Below are positions 19,601 to 28,744 of a stretch of 64,000 nt of DNA, piece after piece. The stretch covers positions 186,001 to 250,000 of the forward strand of contig CAWJOC010000022.1 of assembly GCA_963844315.1 (NCBI GenBank), read 5' to 3'. Position 1 is the stretch's first letter, and each line of letters starts with the position of its first letter. Origin of the DNA: CAWAVN01 sp963844315 (lineage in GTDB: Bacteria; Planctomycetota; Planctomycetia; Planctomycetales; Planctomycetaceae). The notes beneath the pieces were generated by a model. The model ran no database searches and was not told the DNA's origin. It was given only the letters and a program-made list of their open reading frames with translations. Position numbers and translations under genes: made by a program.

Positions 19601-20164
19601 TTTGCAATGGGGGCATTTGCCAGCGGCGCTCGCGTTGTTCACGAACAAAGTTTTGCAATCGTTTTTGACGCACACGGCGGAGGGATGGCCCGAAGGTTCC
19701 ACCCGCTCATAGCCCCACATCCACAACAGCCGCCATTTGCCCTGCTCATCCTGGTATTTCAGGAAGTAGCTGTCCATCTCCGGTTTGTGGGCCTGTTTGG
19801 CAAGCGTGGCCAGGTTGTCCTTGATCGTCCGATGGACAGCTTGCTCGGCTTTTGTTTTTGGCTGGGCGGCATCGAGGCGTTTTTCCAATTCCTTCAGTTC
19901 ATGCCTCAGGCTGCCTTTCAAGTCTTTGGGCGTGATGGGGCAGACCGAAAGCCCATCCAGCCTGGCTCCCTGCTCCGAACGCACGTACCAACTCACCACG
20001 TCGCCCCGGCGTTCCGGTTCCGCCGCCAACCGGCCCAGCCACTTGCAAACAATCCGGCCATTGGCGTTCGCGCGGTCCAAAAGCGGGTAGCCCGGCTCCA
20101 AAGCGATTTGACGAAAATCCTTGGGAGATTTGGAAAAATCGATACAGGCAATCCGCTCGGCCAT
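16625..20164 (-). CDS. Large membrane protein: zinc ribbon, one TM helix, ten carboxypeptidase-regulatory-like repeats, YfaP-like C-terminal domain (four frameshifts)
   Basis: About 1180 residues when the breaks are repaired. From ATG 20164 (MAERIACIDFS): a helical region, a zinc ribbon (CVKNDCKTLF...GKCPHCK), one TM helix (AIAAAVFLLLAAGGFGGWWYV), then ten repeats of about 85 residues of the pattern xLxGxVxx...kPIxxAxVxIxGT...TDxxGxFxxxxLPxGpxxVxVxAxGY, which is the beta-sandwich CarboxypepD_reg fold. The end (DLDLHLYGPDGHAW...GFGPETLTL...GRYEIVVHAY) matches the YfaP/DUF2135 pattern. Breaks: 19419 (C lost), 18067-18070 (A lost), about 17207-17217 (net two lost or one gained), 16826-16830 (extra G). 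It probably projects a long repeat stalk from the membrane; function unknown. Confidence 0.8.
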
Positions 20165-20189
20165 TCTGTGCCTCGTCGTTCGATTGACG

Positions 20190-20262
20190 TGTGCCCCCTG
20201 GCTCTGCCAGTGCGAACGCCAGTTCAACATTCTTCCAATGCACTGGCAAAGCCAGGGCACAC
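20190..20262. repeat. Inverted repeat upstream of the repeat-domain membrane protein
   Basis: TGTGCCCCCTGGCTCTGCCAGTG and CACTGGCAAAGCCAGGGCACA form a long imperfect stem around a 28-base centre. It starts 26 bases upstream of the gene start at 20164, so it would lie in that gene's 5' leader or promoter. The remaining sequence of this 391-base divergent gap (20165-20555) shows nothing I can call. Confidence 0.7.
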
Positions 20263-20555
20263 AACCTGTCAATCCAAGATCAGTGGGATACAATTCGTGA
20301 TGAACGAACAAATCGCTAATGTAACACAATATCGACTTTGAGTCTGGAAGAAAAACCCCCGGCAGAATCGCCGGAAGTAGGTTCGGGTCCGTGGGCCTAC
20401 GGTAAGAAAAGTCCATGACCGATTGCGATACCCCATGCAAAGCCGACCCGGATTTGGTTAGAATTGAAAGGTGTCCCCGTCTGAAGGGATGGGACCATTC
20501 CTTTTTTGATGAGACTCTGGCCTACGGGTGATTTTTACGGACTTTCGGAGCCGGA

Positions 20556-23433
20556 ATGATGTTGAACCTGATTCAACGCTTGGGATTAGTGACCATTGCA
20601 ATTCAATTGCTCATGGGGACGGCGAAGGCCCAAGCCCCGCCTGTCCCGGTGGTGGAAATCGAGGAGACAGTCCAGGTTCGAAAAGTCGCTCCGCCCGCCG
20701 CGAGAGCGACAACGAGGCGATCTTCCCCCGGCCAGACCCAACCTTCCGCCGAAGATTCCCCGAACCCTAAGAATTCCGATGAGAGCCTCGAAGGACTGCG
20801 GAAGCGGTTTCACGAAGTTCAAACCGAAATCGCTCGGCAAAAGAACCAGCCCGCTCCCAAAGAGCCGGACGACAAGAACCTGATCATCGTGCTGGAGAAT
20901 CCGCATCTCAGCCAAGGGCGTTATCACGGCAACAACGAATACGACCGCTCCTTCGTGGTGCGGATGCTTTTTGCCAATCCGACCGCCCAGAACTACGAGT
21001 TGAAACGCGCGGGCGTCACCTTGACCTCCGATCAGAAAACTTACAAGGTTCCCGAAAGTCTCAATAATTATCACGATTCCTACTCCGTGGGTCAAAACCA
21101 TATCTCCATCAGCTCGCTCAAAATGCCGGAGACCTTGGCGATTCCCGCCGGACAGACCGCATCGACCTGGGTGATGTTCGGCGCATTGCCGATGAGTCCC
21201 GCTGTTCCTGATTTGAAGCTCACGCTGGATTCTGGGCCTGGAAAAACGAGAGATCGACGTCAATGAATTCTGCCAAGGCTTGCTTCAAACCCGCATCGAG
21301 CGGCTTGGCCCCAAGAATTGCCTGGCGGTGGTGACGATTGAAGGCAAGCTCGATCCGGTCAACGCAAAGAATCTCGTGGATGAAATGGACGCCATGGCCG
21401 TGAATCAAAAGTTGGCAAGGGTCGTCGTCTGTTGGGGCAAGGAAGCTGAACCAGTCGAATCGAACCTGATGAACTGGCTGCAGCAGTCCGCCAATGAAGC
21501 CGGGCAAATCCGCGCGATGAACCAGAACCCGAACGTTTCCTACCCGATTGTCCCCATGAGCATTCGTGAATTGCACCTTGCGGAATTGCCCAAGGAGAAC
21601 GGCCAGGGCGGTGGCCAGCCCCGAATTCACGAGACCAGCGCGGAAGCCATCATCTCGGCATTACGCACCGCTTACCAGGCGCTCTCCGCGAATGAAATCG
21701 TGGATGACCTCCGCGATCCCAACCCCATCATCCGCTCGGCGGCGCTGATGGGCGGCGGCGGGCAACTGCCGCCGGAAAAACTCCCCGTGCTTTTGGAATT
21801 TGTCAAACACGAAGATCGAAACCTGCAACGGGCCGCCATTTTCGCGCTCAGGAACTTCGGCGAGCAATCCGCCATCGACGCCTTGGTGAACCTCGTCAAA
21901 AGCAACGAGCAACCCCGCGCGGCAGAGGCCGCCGAAAGTCTGGCCACATCCCGATTCGCGGCGGCTTCCGAGGCGTTGCTCGAATTGCTCCGCACAGCGA
22001 AGCCCGAAGTCAAAACCAGCATTGTGGAAATCCTGGCGAAACACCCCCGCCCCATCTGGGCCGAAACCATCGCCGAATATGCCCACCACCCCGAAACGCC
22101 CATCGGCATGGCGGCGCTTAGGGCGTTAAATGGCATCGGCCATCCGGAGTTGCTCGCGATGCTCAAAAACGCCCTCGAACAAAAGCAATCGAGCATCCAC
22201 ACCGAAGCCTTCAATATGCTCGCCGGGAGAAAAGACCAGGAAAGCGAAGAGTTGGCGATGGAATACACCCTCAAGCATTTGCAAACCGCGCCGCCCATCG
22301 GCGAGATGTCGAACCTGATCCAACGTACCAAGGATTCGCGGGCGATTCCGCTCTTGATGCGGCAGTTCCAGACCAACAAAGGCAGCCGGCATTCGGTCAT
22401 CCAGATGCTTTCCCAAATCGGCGACCAAAGCGTCGTCGAGATGTTTGTCGCCGAGTATCCCAAGCTGAATAACAGCGAGAAACGGGCCGTCCTTCAGGGA
22501 CTGCAGCAACTGCAATCGCCCGAATTCGTGCGCTTGGCCTCCGAGGCTCTGTTGATTGACGATTCGTCCCTTTTGAACATCGCCGCGGATGGTCTCTATC
22601 GGGAAGGGACCCCGCAAGCGGAGAAAGCGTTGGTCGATGCCTTGAAGAAAGATGTGAAGCATTCCAATTGGCGGTATCTCTGCAATGCCTTGGTGAATTT
22701 CGCCACGCCAGCGGCCCGCGATGCGCTCCGCCAAGCGCGGACCTCCAAGGATCAGGACAAGAAAAACGCGGCCATCAGCGCCCTGCGATCGCTGCAACAG
22801 CGTTCGCCCGGCAATCAATACATTTATCAGGCTCGAAGCTATGCGCAGCAGGCCAAGTGGGATCTCGCCGTCAGGTATTACAACCTCTGCCTTGAATCCG
22901 ATTCCGAATACGCCGATGCCTACGCGGGCCGGGGGAACGCCAACCTCAATTTGAAAAAGCTCAAGGAAGCCAAGGCCGATTTTGAGCGGGCGATCAAAGC
23001 CGATCCGGAAAACTCCCAGGGCCACGCGGGGATCGCGATTCTGAAAATCATGGACGGCAAGATCGAAGAAGGCATTGAATACGCCCTCTCGGCCCGAAAG
23101 CAATACGAGCAATTCGAGACCAACCGGGCCATGATGATGTATAACACCGCTTGCGTTTATGGAAGGGCCGTGGAGAAACTGGCCGAGGCTCCGGGGGACG
23201 AGGCCCGCGACAAAATGCTCAAGGATTACCAGGCGAAAGCGGTCAAGGAACTCCAGGAAGCCATCAAGAACCATTTCGCCGACTTCGACATGATGATGAA
23301 GGACCCGGACCTCAAATCGCTCGCCAAGTTGCCGGAATTCGAAAACCTGTTGCCCGACGCCAACAAAGCCGCCGACCGCAAACGCCCCAACCTGAATGTC
23401 CCAGTGGACGATGTGAAGGAAGCCGCCTTTTAG
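20556..23433 (+). CDS. Secreted HEAT-repeat and TPR protein (one frameshift)
   Basis: About 958 residues. Signal peptide (LGLVTIAIQLLMGTAKAQA), a Pro/Ser-rich linker, a beta-rich domain (about 100-270), then a long array of HEAT repeats (for example DPNPIIRSAALMGGG, EDRNLQRAAIFALRNFGEQSAIDALV) and, from about residue 740, TPR units (YAQQAKWDLAVRYYNLCLESDSEYADAYAGRGN). Probably an envelope scaffold that binds other proteins. The frame breaks at 21237-21238, GGGCCTGG, where GGGCTGG restores SGLEKREIDVNEFCQGLLQ; an extra C. Start at ATG 20556 with GGAGCC upstream; an ATG at 20559 is equivalent. No function recognised beyond repeat type. Confidence 0.8.
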
Positions 23434-23501
23434 TTTGGCTTCGCAATCCAGAGTGTCCTCTGTTTGGATCTACGCGGAAATCTCTTACCTCAGCGGAGAC
23501 G

Positions 23502-23553
23502 AGAGCCGCGCACGCAGCCAGCGGTATACCGCCGCTGACTGCGTGCGCGGCTC
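23502..23553. repeat. Perfect 16-bp palindromic stem with inner hairpin
   Basis: AGAGCCGCGCACGCAG (23502-23517) is exactly complementary to CTGCGTGCGCGGCTCT (23538-23553), and the centre contains a second short hairpin (CAGCGG...CCGCTG). It lies downstream of the HEAT/TPR gene in a gap of about 330 bases. It looks like a REP-type element and may end transcription. I see no gene in 23434-23762. Confidence 0.8.
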
Positions 23554-23762
23554 TTAGGTTTCGTCCCCAAAAGATGGCCGATTTCTTGGCATGGCGTTGT
23601 TTCGCGGGGATCTATAACTCATTATAGTACCTCCCATTGCAGTCGGCGGTCGATTGCCCTCTACCCCCCAGGGCAGGCCGAAACCTCAGCGCGGATGAGG
23701 ATCATTGGCCGAAAGACGGCCCGGTTCCCAGTCGTTTTGAAACCCTTGTGAGGAATGAGTCC

Positions 23763-25329
23763 TTGTTTTCTGTGCAAAGTTCCAATGCGGAAGGGAATCA
23801 AGCGTCGTCCCACACCGGCAGAAAACCACGGCGCTCGGTTGTCAAGGCGTGGGGCGGATGGCCGAAAGTTCTCCGGCTCTTGGCGATCTTGTTCGTGCTG
23901 TCGTTGAGCTATGACCTAGGGGCGTTCTCGGAGAGCACCTGGCAATCCTCCACAATCGCCGCCGACACGACCGAGGAATCCACTTCCGAGGAAGAGCATG
24001 GGCACACAAACCCCGTGACGCCGGTGCTGCTCGCGATTGTGATGATTTTGTTCCTGGCCAAGGTGGGCGGGGATCTCTTTGAGCGGATGGGCCTGCCCGC
24101 GGTCTTGGGCGAACTTGCCGTGGGTATTGTCCTGGGTAACTTCGCGTTCTTGACCGGGTCGCACGTCATTGATAAATACTTCATGCAGCCGCAATTGACC
24201 GCGGAGCAAATGGAACACCCCACCGAGGAAGTGTTCTATCAACCGGCGGCGATGATCAAAATCCTGGCAGGCATCGGCGTGGTGCTTTTGTTGTTCGAGG
24301 TCGGCTTGGAATCCACGGTCCGCGAAATGATGTCCGTGGGAGCCTCTTCGCTCCTGGTCGCCGTCTTGGGCGTGATTGCTCCCATGCTCCTGGGTTGGGG
24401 CGTCGGCTGGCTTTTGATTCGGGAAGCGGGGTCCGAGGTGCACGCCTTCATCGGGGCGACACTCTGCGCGACCAGCGTGGGCATCACCGCCAGGGTATTG
24501 AAGGATCTGGGCCGAAGCAAACAACGCGAAGTCGCAGATCATCCTGGGCGCGGCGGTCATTGACGATGTTCTGGGCCTGGTGATTCTGACCGTGGTTTCC
24601 GGCGTCATTATGAGCGGAGCATTCCATTTCACCACGATGGCCCTGGTGATCTTCAAAGCCACCGTATTTCTGGTCGGCGCGGTTGTCCTGGGGTCGGTGA
24701 TCTTCACCAAGCCGTTGTTCAAAGCCGCCACGTTTTTGCAAGGCCGGGGGTTATTGGTTTCCGTGGCGCTTGTGATCTGCTTCGGCTTTGCGTACCTGGC
24801 CACGTTGGTCAATCTCGAACCCATCGTAGGGGCCTTCGCCGCGGGGTTGATTCTGGAACACGCCCATTATCGGGAACTCGGCGAACGGGAAAACCATCAC
24901 GAACTGGAAGAAGCCCTGGCCCCGATCAGCACGCTCTTGGTGCCGATCTTCTTCGTGCAAATGGGCACGCAGGTCCGGTTGGAAAGCTTTCAAAGCTCTT
25001 CCGTGTGGGGCCTGGCCATCGGCATTACCATCGCGGCCATCATCGGCAAGCAAGTCTGTGCCTTGGGGGTCATGGAAAAAGGCCTCAACCGCTTGGCCGT
25101 GGGACTGGGCATGATTCCTCGCGGCGAAGTCGGGCTGATCTTCGCGGGCGTGGGCAGAAGCCTCAAAGTCGATGGCCAACCCGTGATTGATGACAACACC
25201 TTCTCGGCGATCATCGTGATGGTCATGATTACCACGATGGTCACGCCGCCCTTGCTCAAATGGGCCTTGACGCGAAAAGATCCGAAGCCCATTACCGAAA
25301 CGAACCCGGCAGAGGATGGCACGCCCTGA
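23763..25329 (+). CDS. Kef-type cation:proton antiporter (CPA2 family, one frameshift)
   Basis: Inner-membrane Na+/H+ or K+/H+ exchanger. Visible: an N-terminal hydrophobic segment, an acidic loop, then about twelve membrane helices with the family motifs GLPAVLGELAVGIVLGN, FIGATLCATSVGITARVL and, after the break, ILGAAVIDDVLGL, containing the transport aspartates. The frame changes at about 24532: GAAGTCGCAG where GAAGCGCAG gives REAQIILGAAV (or one A fewer gives RESQIILG). The start is uncertain: the TTG at 23763 lies behind GAGGAATGAG; an in-frame TTG at 23637 would add a 42-residue hydrophilic tail. The protein ends at 25329 without the TrkA-N domain seen in some Kef proteins. Confidence 0.82.
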
Positions 25330-25410
25330 GGTTCAAAGGGTGTGGCGACAAGGAAATCGCACCTTTCCCAATGGTCATAGGTTGCCAGGCACTCGTTCTA
25401 AGACGGCCTC

Positions 25411-26793
25411 TCACTCCCCCCAACCGGTCGCATGGTCCCGGCTGCGCCAGCGTTCTTCGTGGAGGTTGCCTTGGGCGGCGGCGGTGCCGGGCCATTCATT
25501 TGTGGTGGTCCAGTGCTGCCGGTCGCGCTCGACGAATTCGCCCGCGAGATAGATCAAGGTGTCCGCCGAGGTCCATTCTTCGATCAGTTCGCTTTCGGGA
25601 TACAGCGGAATGCCCAACAGCCGTTTGACGAATTGGACGAACATCAAAGCAGGGATCATTAGCAGTAATAGAACGATCCCCATCAGAGGCACGAACGGCC
25701 CCGTTGAAAACCAGCGGCCCACCACCGGCCACATCCATTTCCAGCCCAGAATGACGCACAGCGCGCCCAGGCTGAGATAGGGGCCGTAGGGAATGTAGGT
25801 TTCCCGCGTTTTGGACTTTCGCAAAAGGGAGACGAGCCATAAAAGGCCCGTAACGAGCATCGCAAAAAACGGAGCCAGGAAAAACGCGACAAGCATGGGT
25901 TGCCAGCCGAGAAAGCAGCCGATCAAAGCCATCAGGATCACATCGCCAAAACCCATCGCTTCGCGTTTGAGCGTCCATTGCCCGAACACGCGCACGCCCC
26001 ACACCAACCCGCCGCCCACGACAAGCCCCACGAGACTCGCCGCCAAGCCATGCAGATTCGGAGCGGTTTTGACCCAGGAGGGAAAGCTGAACCGCTCGCC
26101 GAAGGGTTTAATCTCCTTGGGGAAATATTGCAGTTCGGTCATCATGGGACCGAAGGGTTCCCTGAGTCCCTCCGGAAAATACATCGCCATCGACGGATCA
26201 TGAAACCAGACCGGGACCAGATACATTTGCCCCAGTCCCACCGCTCCAATGACGCCCACAAGCATTGCGGGTAGCGTGGAACCGTCGGGAATGGTCATCG
26301 TGTCAAAATCGATCAGGCTGGCGACAAAGAGCGCCTCCAGCAAAACCATGTGATAGAAATATCGCAAGTGCAGCATCTGAATGTCGGACCAGCCATCGAT
26401 CAAATGCGGTCCCAACGGACTCCAGGTGCAGCTTTGGTAAGCCTGGGTTTGAAACTCGTAAGGCAGTTCCAGCCAATACACGACCACAAACAGCAAGCCG
26501 TTTAAGAATTCGATCAGCGGATAGCGGAAGGAAATTCGGCATCCGCAATTTCGGCAGCGGCCTTTGAGACGGAGCCAACCGATGATTGGCACGTTGTCGG
26601 ACTTCTTGATCGGCGTATTGCACTTGGGACAATGCGAAGGCGGCGAAGCGAGGCCCTTAAGTTGGTCCCAAAGCCGTTCGTGCCGGGGAATGCGATAGAC
26701 GCAGACGTTCAAAAAACTGCCGAGGACCGTTCCCAGAACGAACAGCCAAACGATGATCAGCCAGAAGAGAACCGCGGGCGGGAGTTCGATCAC
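25411..26793 (-). CDS. Prepilin peptidase (type IV leader peptidase, A24 family), long form
   Basis: Inner-membrane aspartic protease that removes prepilin leaders and may N-methylate the new end. The N-terminal zinc-binding pair C55/C58 (HCPKCN) and C80/C83 (GRCRNCG) and the membrane motif GTVLGSFLNVCVYRIPR are classic. Catalytic aspartates lie in LIDFDTMTIPDG and GFGDVILM. At 460 residues it is much longer than the usual 250-290: there is an insert of roughly 100 residues between the two active-site regions plus extra C-terminal helices and a hydrophilic tail. Start is GTG 26793, with GGAGGGG upstream; GTGA overlaps the aroK stop, implying translational coupling. Its likely substrates include the DUF1559 proteins at 10.0 and 44.9 kb. 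Confidence 0.92.
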   Translation of the reverse strand: MIELPPAVLFWLIIVWLFVLGTVLGSFLNVCVYRIPRHERLWDQLKGLASPPSHCPKCNTPIKKSDNVPIIGWLRLKGRCRNCGCRISFRYPLIEFLNGLLFVVVYWLELPYEFQTQAYQSCTWSPLGPHLIDGWSDIQMLHLRYFYHMVLLEALFVASLIDFDTMTIPDGSTLPAMLVGVIGAVGLGQMYLVPVWFHDPSMAMYFPEGLREPFGPMMTELQYFPKEIKPFGERFSFPSWVKTAPNLHGLAASLVGLVVGGGLVWGVRVFGQWTLKREAMGFGDVILMALIGCFLGWQPMLVAFFLAPFFAMLVTGLLWLVSLLRKSKTRETYIPYGPYLSLGALCVILGWKWMWPVVGRWFSTGPFVPLMGIVLLLLMIPALMFVQFVKRLLGIPLYPESELIEEWTSADTLIYLAGEFVERDRQHWTTTNEWPGTAAAQGNLHEERWRSRDHATGWGE

Positions 26794-27329
26794 GCGGGAG
26801 GCCCCTCCGCCCGCCAGGCGGCGGCCCAATCGGCGATGTTTTGGGCGAGGGCTTGGGGCGAATCCTGCTCCACATCCAAAACATAGTGGGCACACTCAAG
26901 GTACAACGGTTCCCTTTGAGCCAACAGCGTTTCAACTTCCGTGCGTCCGCCCGCAATAGTGAGATTGGGCCGGCGGGCGGTGGTGGTGGGATCGTTTTCG
27001 ATCCGCTTGAGCAACGTCTCCAACGAAGCCCTGAGCCAGACGACCATCCCCGCATTTCGCATTTTTTCGCGGGTTCCGGCATCCAAGACCGCCCCGCCGC
27101 CCGCGGCCAGAATGAGGTCGGACCGCGTCAATAACTCCGCGATCACCTCGCGTTCCCACTGGCGAAAAATCGGCTCGCCGTCGTCCTGGAAAATCTCGCG
27201 GATGCTCTTGCCCGCCCGGCGTTCAATTTCCACGTCGGCATCGGCCCATTCGCACGAGAGCAACATCGCCAAAGGAGCGGCCAGCGTGCTTTTCCCGCTG
27301 CCGCGATAACCGATTAACGTAATCACCAT
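26790..27329 (-). CDS. aroK: Shikimate kinase
   Basis: Phosphorylates shikimate with ATP, step five of the chorismate pathway, in the cytoplasm. Walker A is GYRGSGKST at residues 7-15; DADVEIERRAGKSIREIF holds the substrate-binding aspartate and arginine; GGGAVLDAGTR is the conserved glycine loop; RRPNLT is the lid-side arginine region. Length of 179 residues is typical. ATG 27329 gives the standard MVITLIGYRGSGKST start. Frame intact. The stop TGA (26790-26792) overlaps the GTG of the prepilin peptidase gene, so the two are cotranscribed although functionally unrelated. Confidence 0.94.
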   Translation of the reverse strand: MVITLIGYRGSGKSTLAAPLAMLLSCEWADADVEIERRAGKSIREIFQDDGEPIFRQWEREVIAELLTRSDLILAAGGGAVLDAGTREKMRNAGMVVWLRASLETLLKRIENDPTTTARRPNLTIAGGRTEVETLLAQREPLYLECAHYVLDVEQDSPQALAQNIADWAAAWRAEGPPA

Positions 27330-27592
27330 GATGGGACGACACTGCCGCCAAATGCAAGAACCCTGGGCCAAGGAATTTGATTTTGAATAACGCCTCGCCC
27401 CGCGTTCGTCAACGCTGGGACTAGAGAATTGACTCACAATCAATCCTACAGCACGGGCCGATTCTCTTCGCGGCGCAAATTGGTGCTCGAATTGTTGTGA
27501 ATGATCCAAAATGGTTGTGGCAATTCGCCGGGAATTTCCCTAGCATGATAAAGGAGTCTCTTCTTACGGTCTTCCGCATCAGGATTTGCCGC

Positions 27593-27964
27593 ATGAGCGC
27601 CAACCCCATTTCCAATGATGATTCCGACAGCTTCCAGCCCAAGGCCAGTCCAACGAGCATCCTGGAGATCTGCGAGACGGGGAAACGCCTCGTCGTTGGA
27701 TTTGGAAGCCAAAGTGTTCCCGATGACCACTGCCTGGCCACGTATCGCGAGCAGATCCGTCAACTCATCAAGGAGCACGGGTCGACGGAGGTCGCTTTCG
27801 ACCTCAAAGCGTTCCAGAAGATCCAAAGTGGCACACTCGGCCTCATCGCCTCGGTCAAAAACGAAGGCGTGAACGTCTCCGTGTTCAATGTCTCTCCCGA
27901 AGTCCGCGAGGTCTTCGCGCTGTCCAATCTCGATCAGATCATCGAAATGTCCGACCGCAGGTAG
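27593..27964 (+). CDS. STAS-domain protein (anti-sigma-factor-antagonist-like)
   Basis: 123 residues with a STAS fold: a beta strand (RLVVGFG), a helix (YREQIRQLIKEHGSTEVAFDLKAFQKIQ), the loop QSGTLGLIASV and a final helix (SPEVREVFALSNLDQIIEM). In SpoIIAA-type proteins the loop is D-S-S-G and its serine is phosphorylated by an anti-sigma kinase. Here it reads KIQSGTLG: one serine remains. A partner-switch role is plausible but no kinase or sigma factor is adjacent. ATG 27593 was chosen as the first residue before the domain; an earlier ATG at 27545 would add 16 residues. The preceding gap 27330-27592 shows no gene. Confidence 0.78.
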   Translation: MSANPISNDDSDSFQPKASPTSILEICETGKRLVVGFGSQSVPDDHCLATYREQIRQLIKEHGSTEVAFDLKAFQKIQSGTLGLIASVKNEGVNVSVFNVSPEVREVFALSNLDQIIEMSDRR

Positions 27965-28015
27965 AAGACTCCCAAGAACTCGTCTCCGGTCGTGGGATAC
28001 TTTGGCGGGATTTTC

Positions 28016-28088
28016 ACTAGCCCGAACCGCAAGCGAGGGAGAAACGTTTTCCCTCGCTTACGGTTCGGGCTAGTGTCGCTGGCGACAC
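28016..28088. repeat. Long near-perfect palindrome plus adjacent short hairpin
   Basis: ACTAGCCCGAACCGCAAGCGAGGGA is complementary, with one change, to TCCCTCGCTTACGGTTCGGGCTAGT across a 9-base loop (28016-28074). GTGTCGCTGGCGACAC (28073-28088) forms a second hairpin. A related string, CTAGCGTGTCGCTGG, is present at 7431. It sits between the STAS and blaI genes and would insulate them as a terminator. Confidence 0.8.
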
Positions 28089-28268
28089 AGTCTGTTGTTT
28101 CAAAGTGTCCCACGACTTCCGCGACAGGACCATTCTCTATCCCATGAACCCCACTTTCGCGGGTCCGGGCCGCTTTGCGATGACCGCTTTCGCCATTCAA
28201 AGCGAATCGCTCTGTGGCTTTGCCAATGCCGACAGGTAACGCCAATGTAACAATCTCCAAAACGGTAA

Positions 28269-28297
28269 TTGACATGGCTACAAGATGTCGCCATAAT
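28269..28297 (+). promoter_or_regulatory. Sigma-70-type promoter of the blaI-blaR1 pair
   Basis: TTGACA (28269-28274), a 17-base spacer, then CATAAT (28292-28297): a near-consensus housekeeping promoter. The expected start point (about 28304) lies inside the palindromic operator and about 30 bases before the blaI ATG. Confidence 0.85.
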
Positions 28298-28317
28298 TGG
28301 CGACATCTTGTAGCCAT
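28274..28317 (+). promoter_or_regulatory. Perfect 20-bp-arm palindrome, probable BlaI operator
   Basis: Two exactly complementary 20-base arms (28274-28293 and 28298-28317; core CTACAAGATGTCG...CGACATCTTGTAG) flank a 4-base centre TAAT. The palindrome covers the spacer, the -10 box and the start point. BlaI/MecI repressors bind TACA/TGTA-containing dyads of this kind, so BlaI bound here would block its own promoter. Confidence 0.85.
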
Positions 28318-28332
28318 TTGGAGGAATTGCTC

Positions 28333-28744
28333 ATGAAGAAGCGACGCAAATTGCCAGAGCTCTCTCCAGCGCAGCGGGAGATCATGGAGATTATCTGGCG
28401 CATGGGGAACTTTCCGTCAGTCAGACCCGCAAGATTCTTTCCGAGAAACGGGACGTTGCCCGAAACACGGTGCGCACCCTCTTGGAACGGATGGCCGAAA
28501 AGGGCTGGTTGACCTTTCGCCAGGACGGCCGCACATATTTTTACTCCGCGGCCCAACCCCGACAAACATCGATTGGCGAACGGGTCCTGGATGTCGTGGA
28601 CCACGTTTGCGGGGGTTCGCCGGAAGCGTTGGTGACCGCCTTGCTCGATTATCGCGGCCTGACGAAAACGGAATTAAGCCGCATCCGTCAAATGCTGGAC
28701 GACGCCCAAGCGCGAAAGGCGCGAAGCCGGAGGAACGACCATGA
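28333..28744 (+). CDS. BlaI/MecI-family transcriptional repressor (two frameshifts)
   Basis: Winged-helix repressor of about 137 residues. N-terminal KLPELSPAQREIMEIIWRMG is the family's opening helix; after the first break the recognition helix region SQTRKILSEKRDVARNTVRTLLERMAEKGWL continues, then the wing (FRQDGRTYFYSAAQ) and the dimerisation tail. Breaks: 28404-28407 (GGGG, five needed for MGELSVSQ) and 28715-28717 (AAA, four needed), after which the frame ends ...KGAKPEERP at TGA 28742-28744. That stop overlaps the ATG of the next gene (ATGA). Literally, without the second repair, the frame would run to 28997. Strong ribosome-binding site GGAGGAATT before ATG 28333. It should repress itself and the sensor protease. 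Confidence 0.88.

Noticed and set aside
22126..23274. Long reverse-strand open frame opposite the HEAT/TPR gene
   Set aside because: Shadow frame; the forward product has regular HEAT and TPR periodicity.
27593..27964. STAS protein as part of an anti-sigma operon
   Set aside because: No kinase, phosphatase or sigma factor gene is adjacent, so only the domain call is kept.
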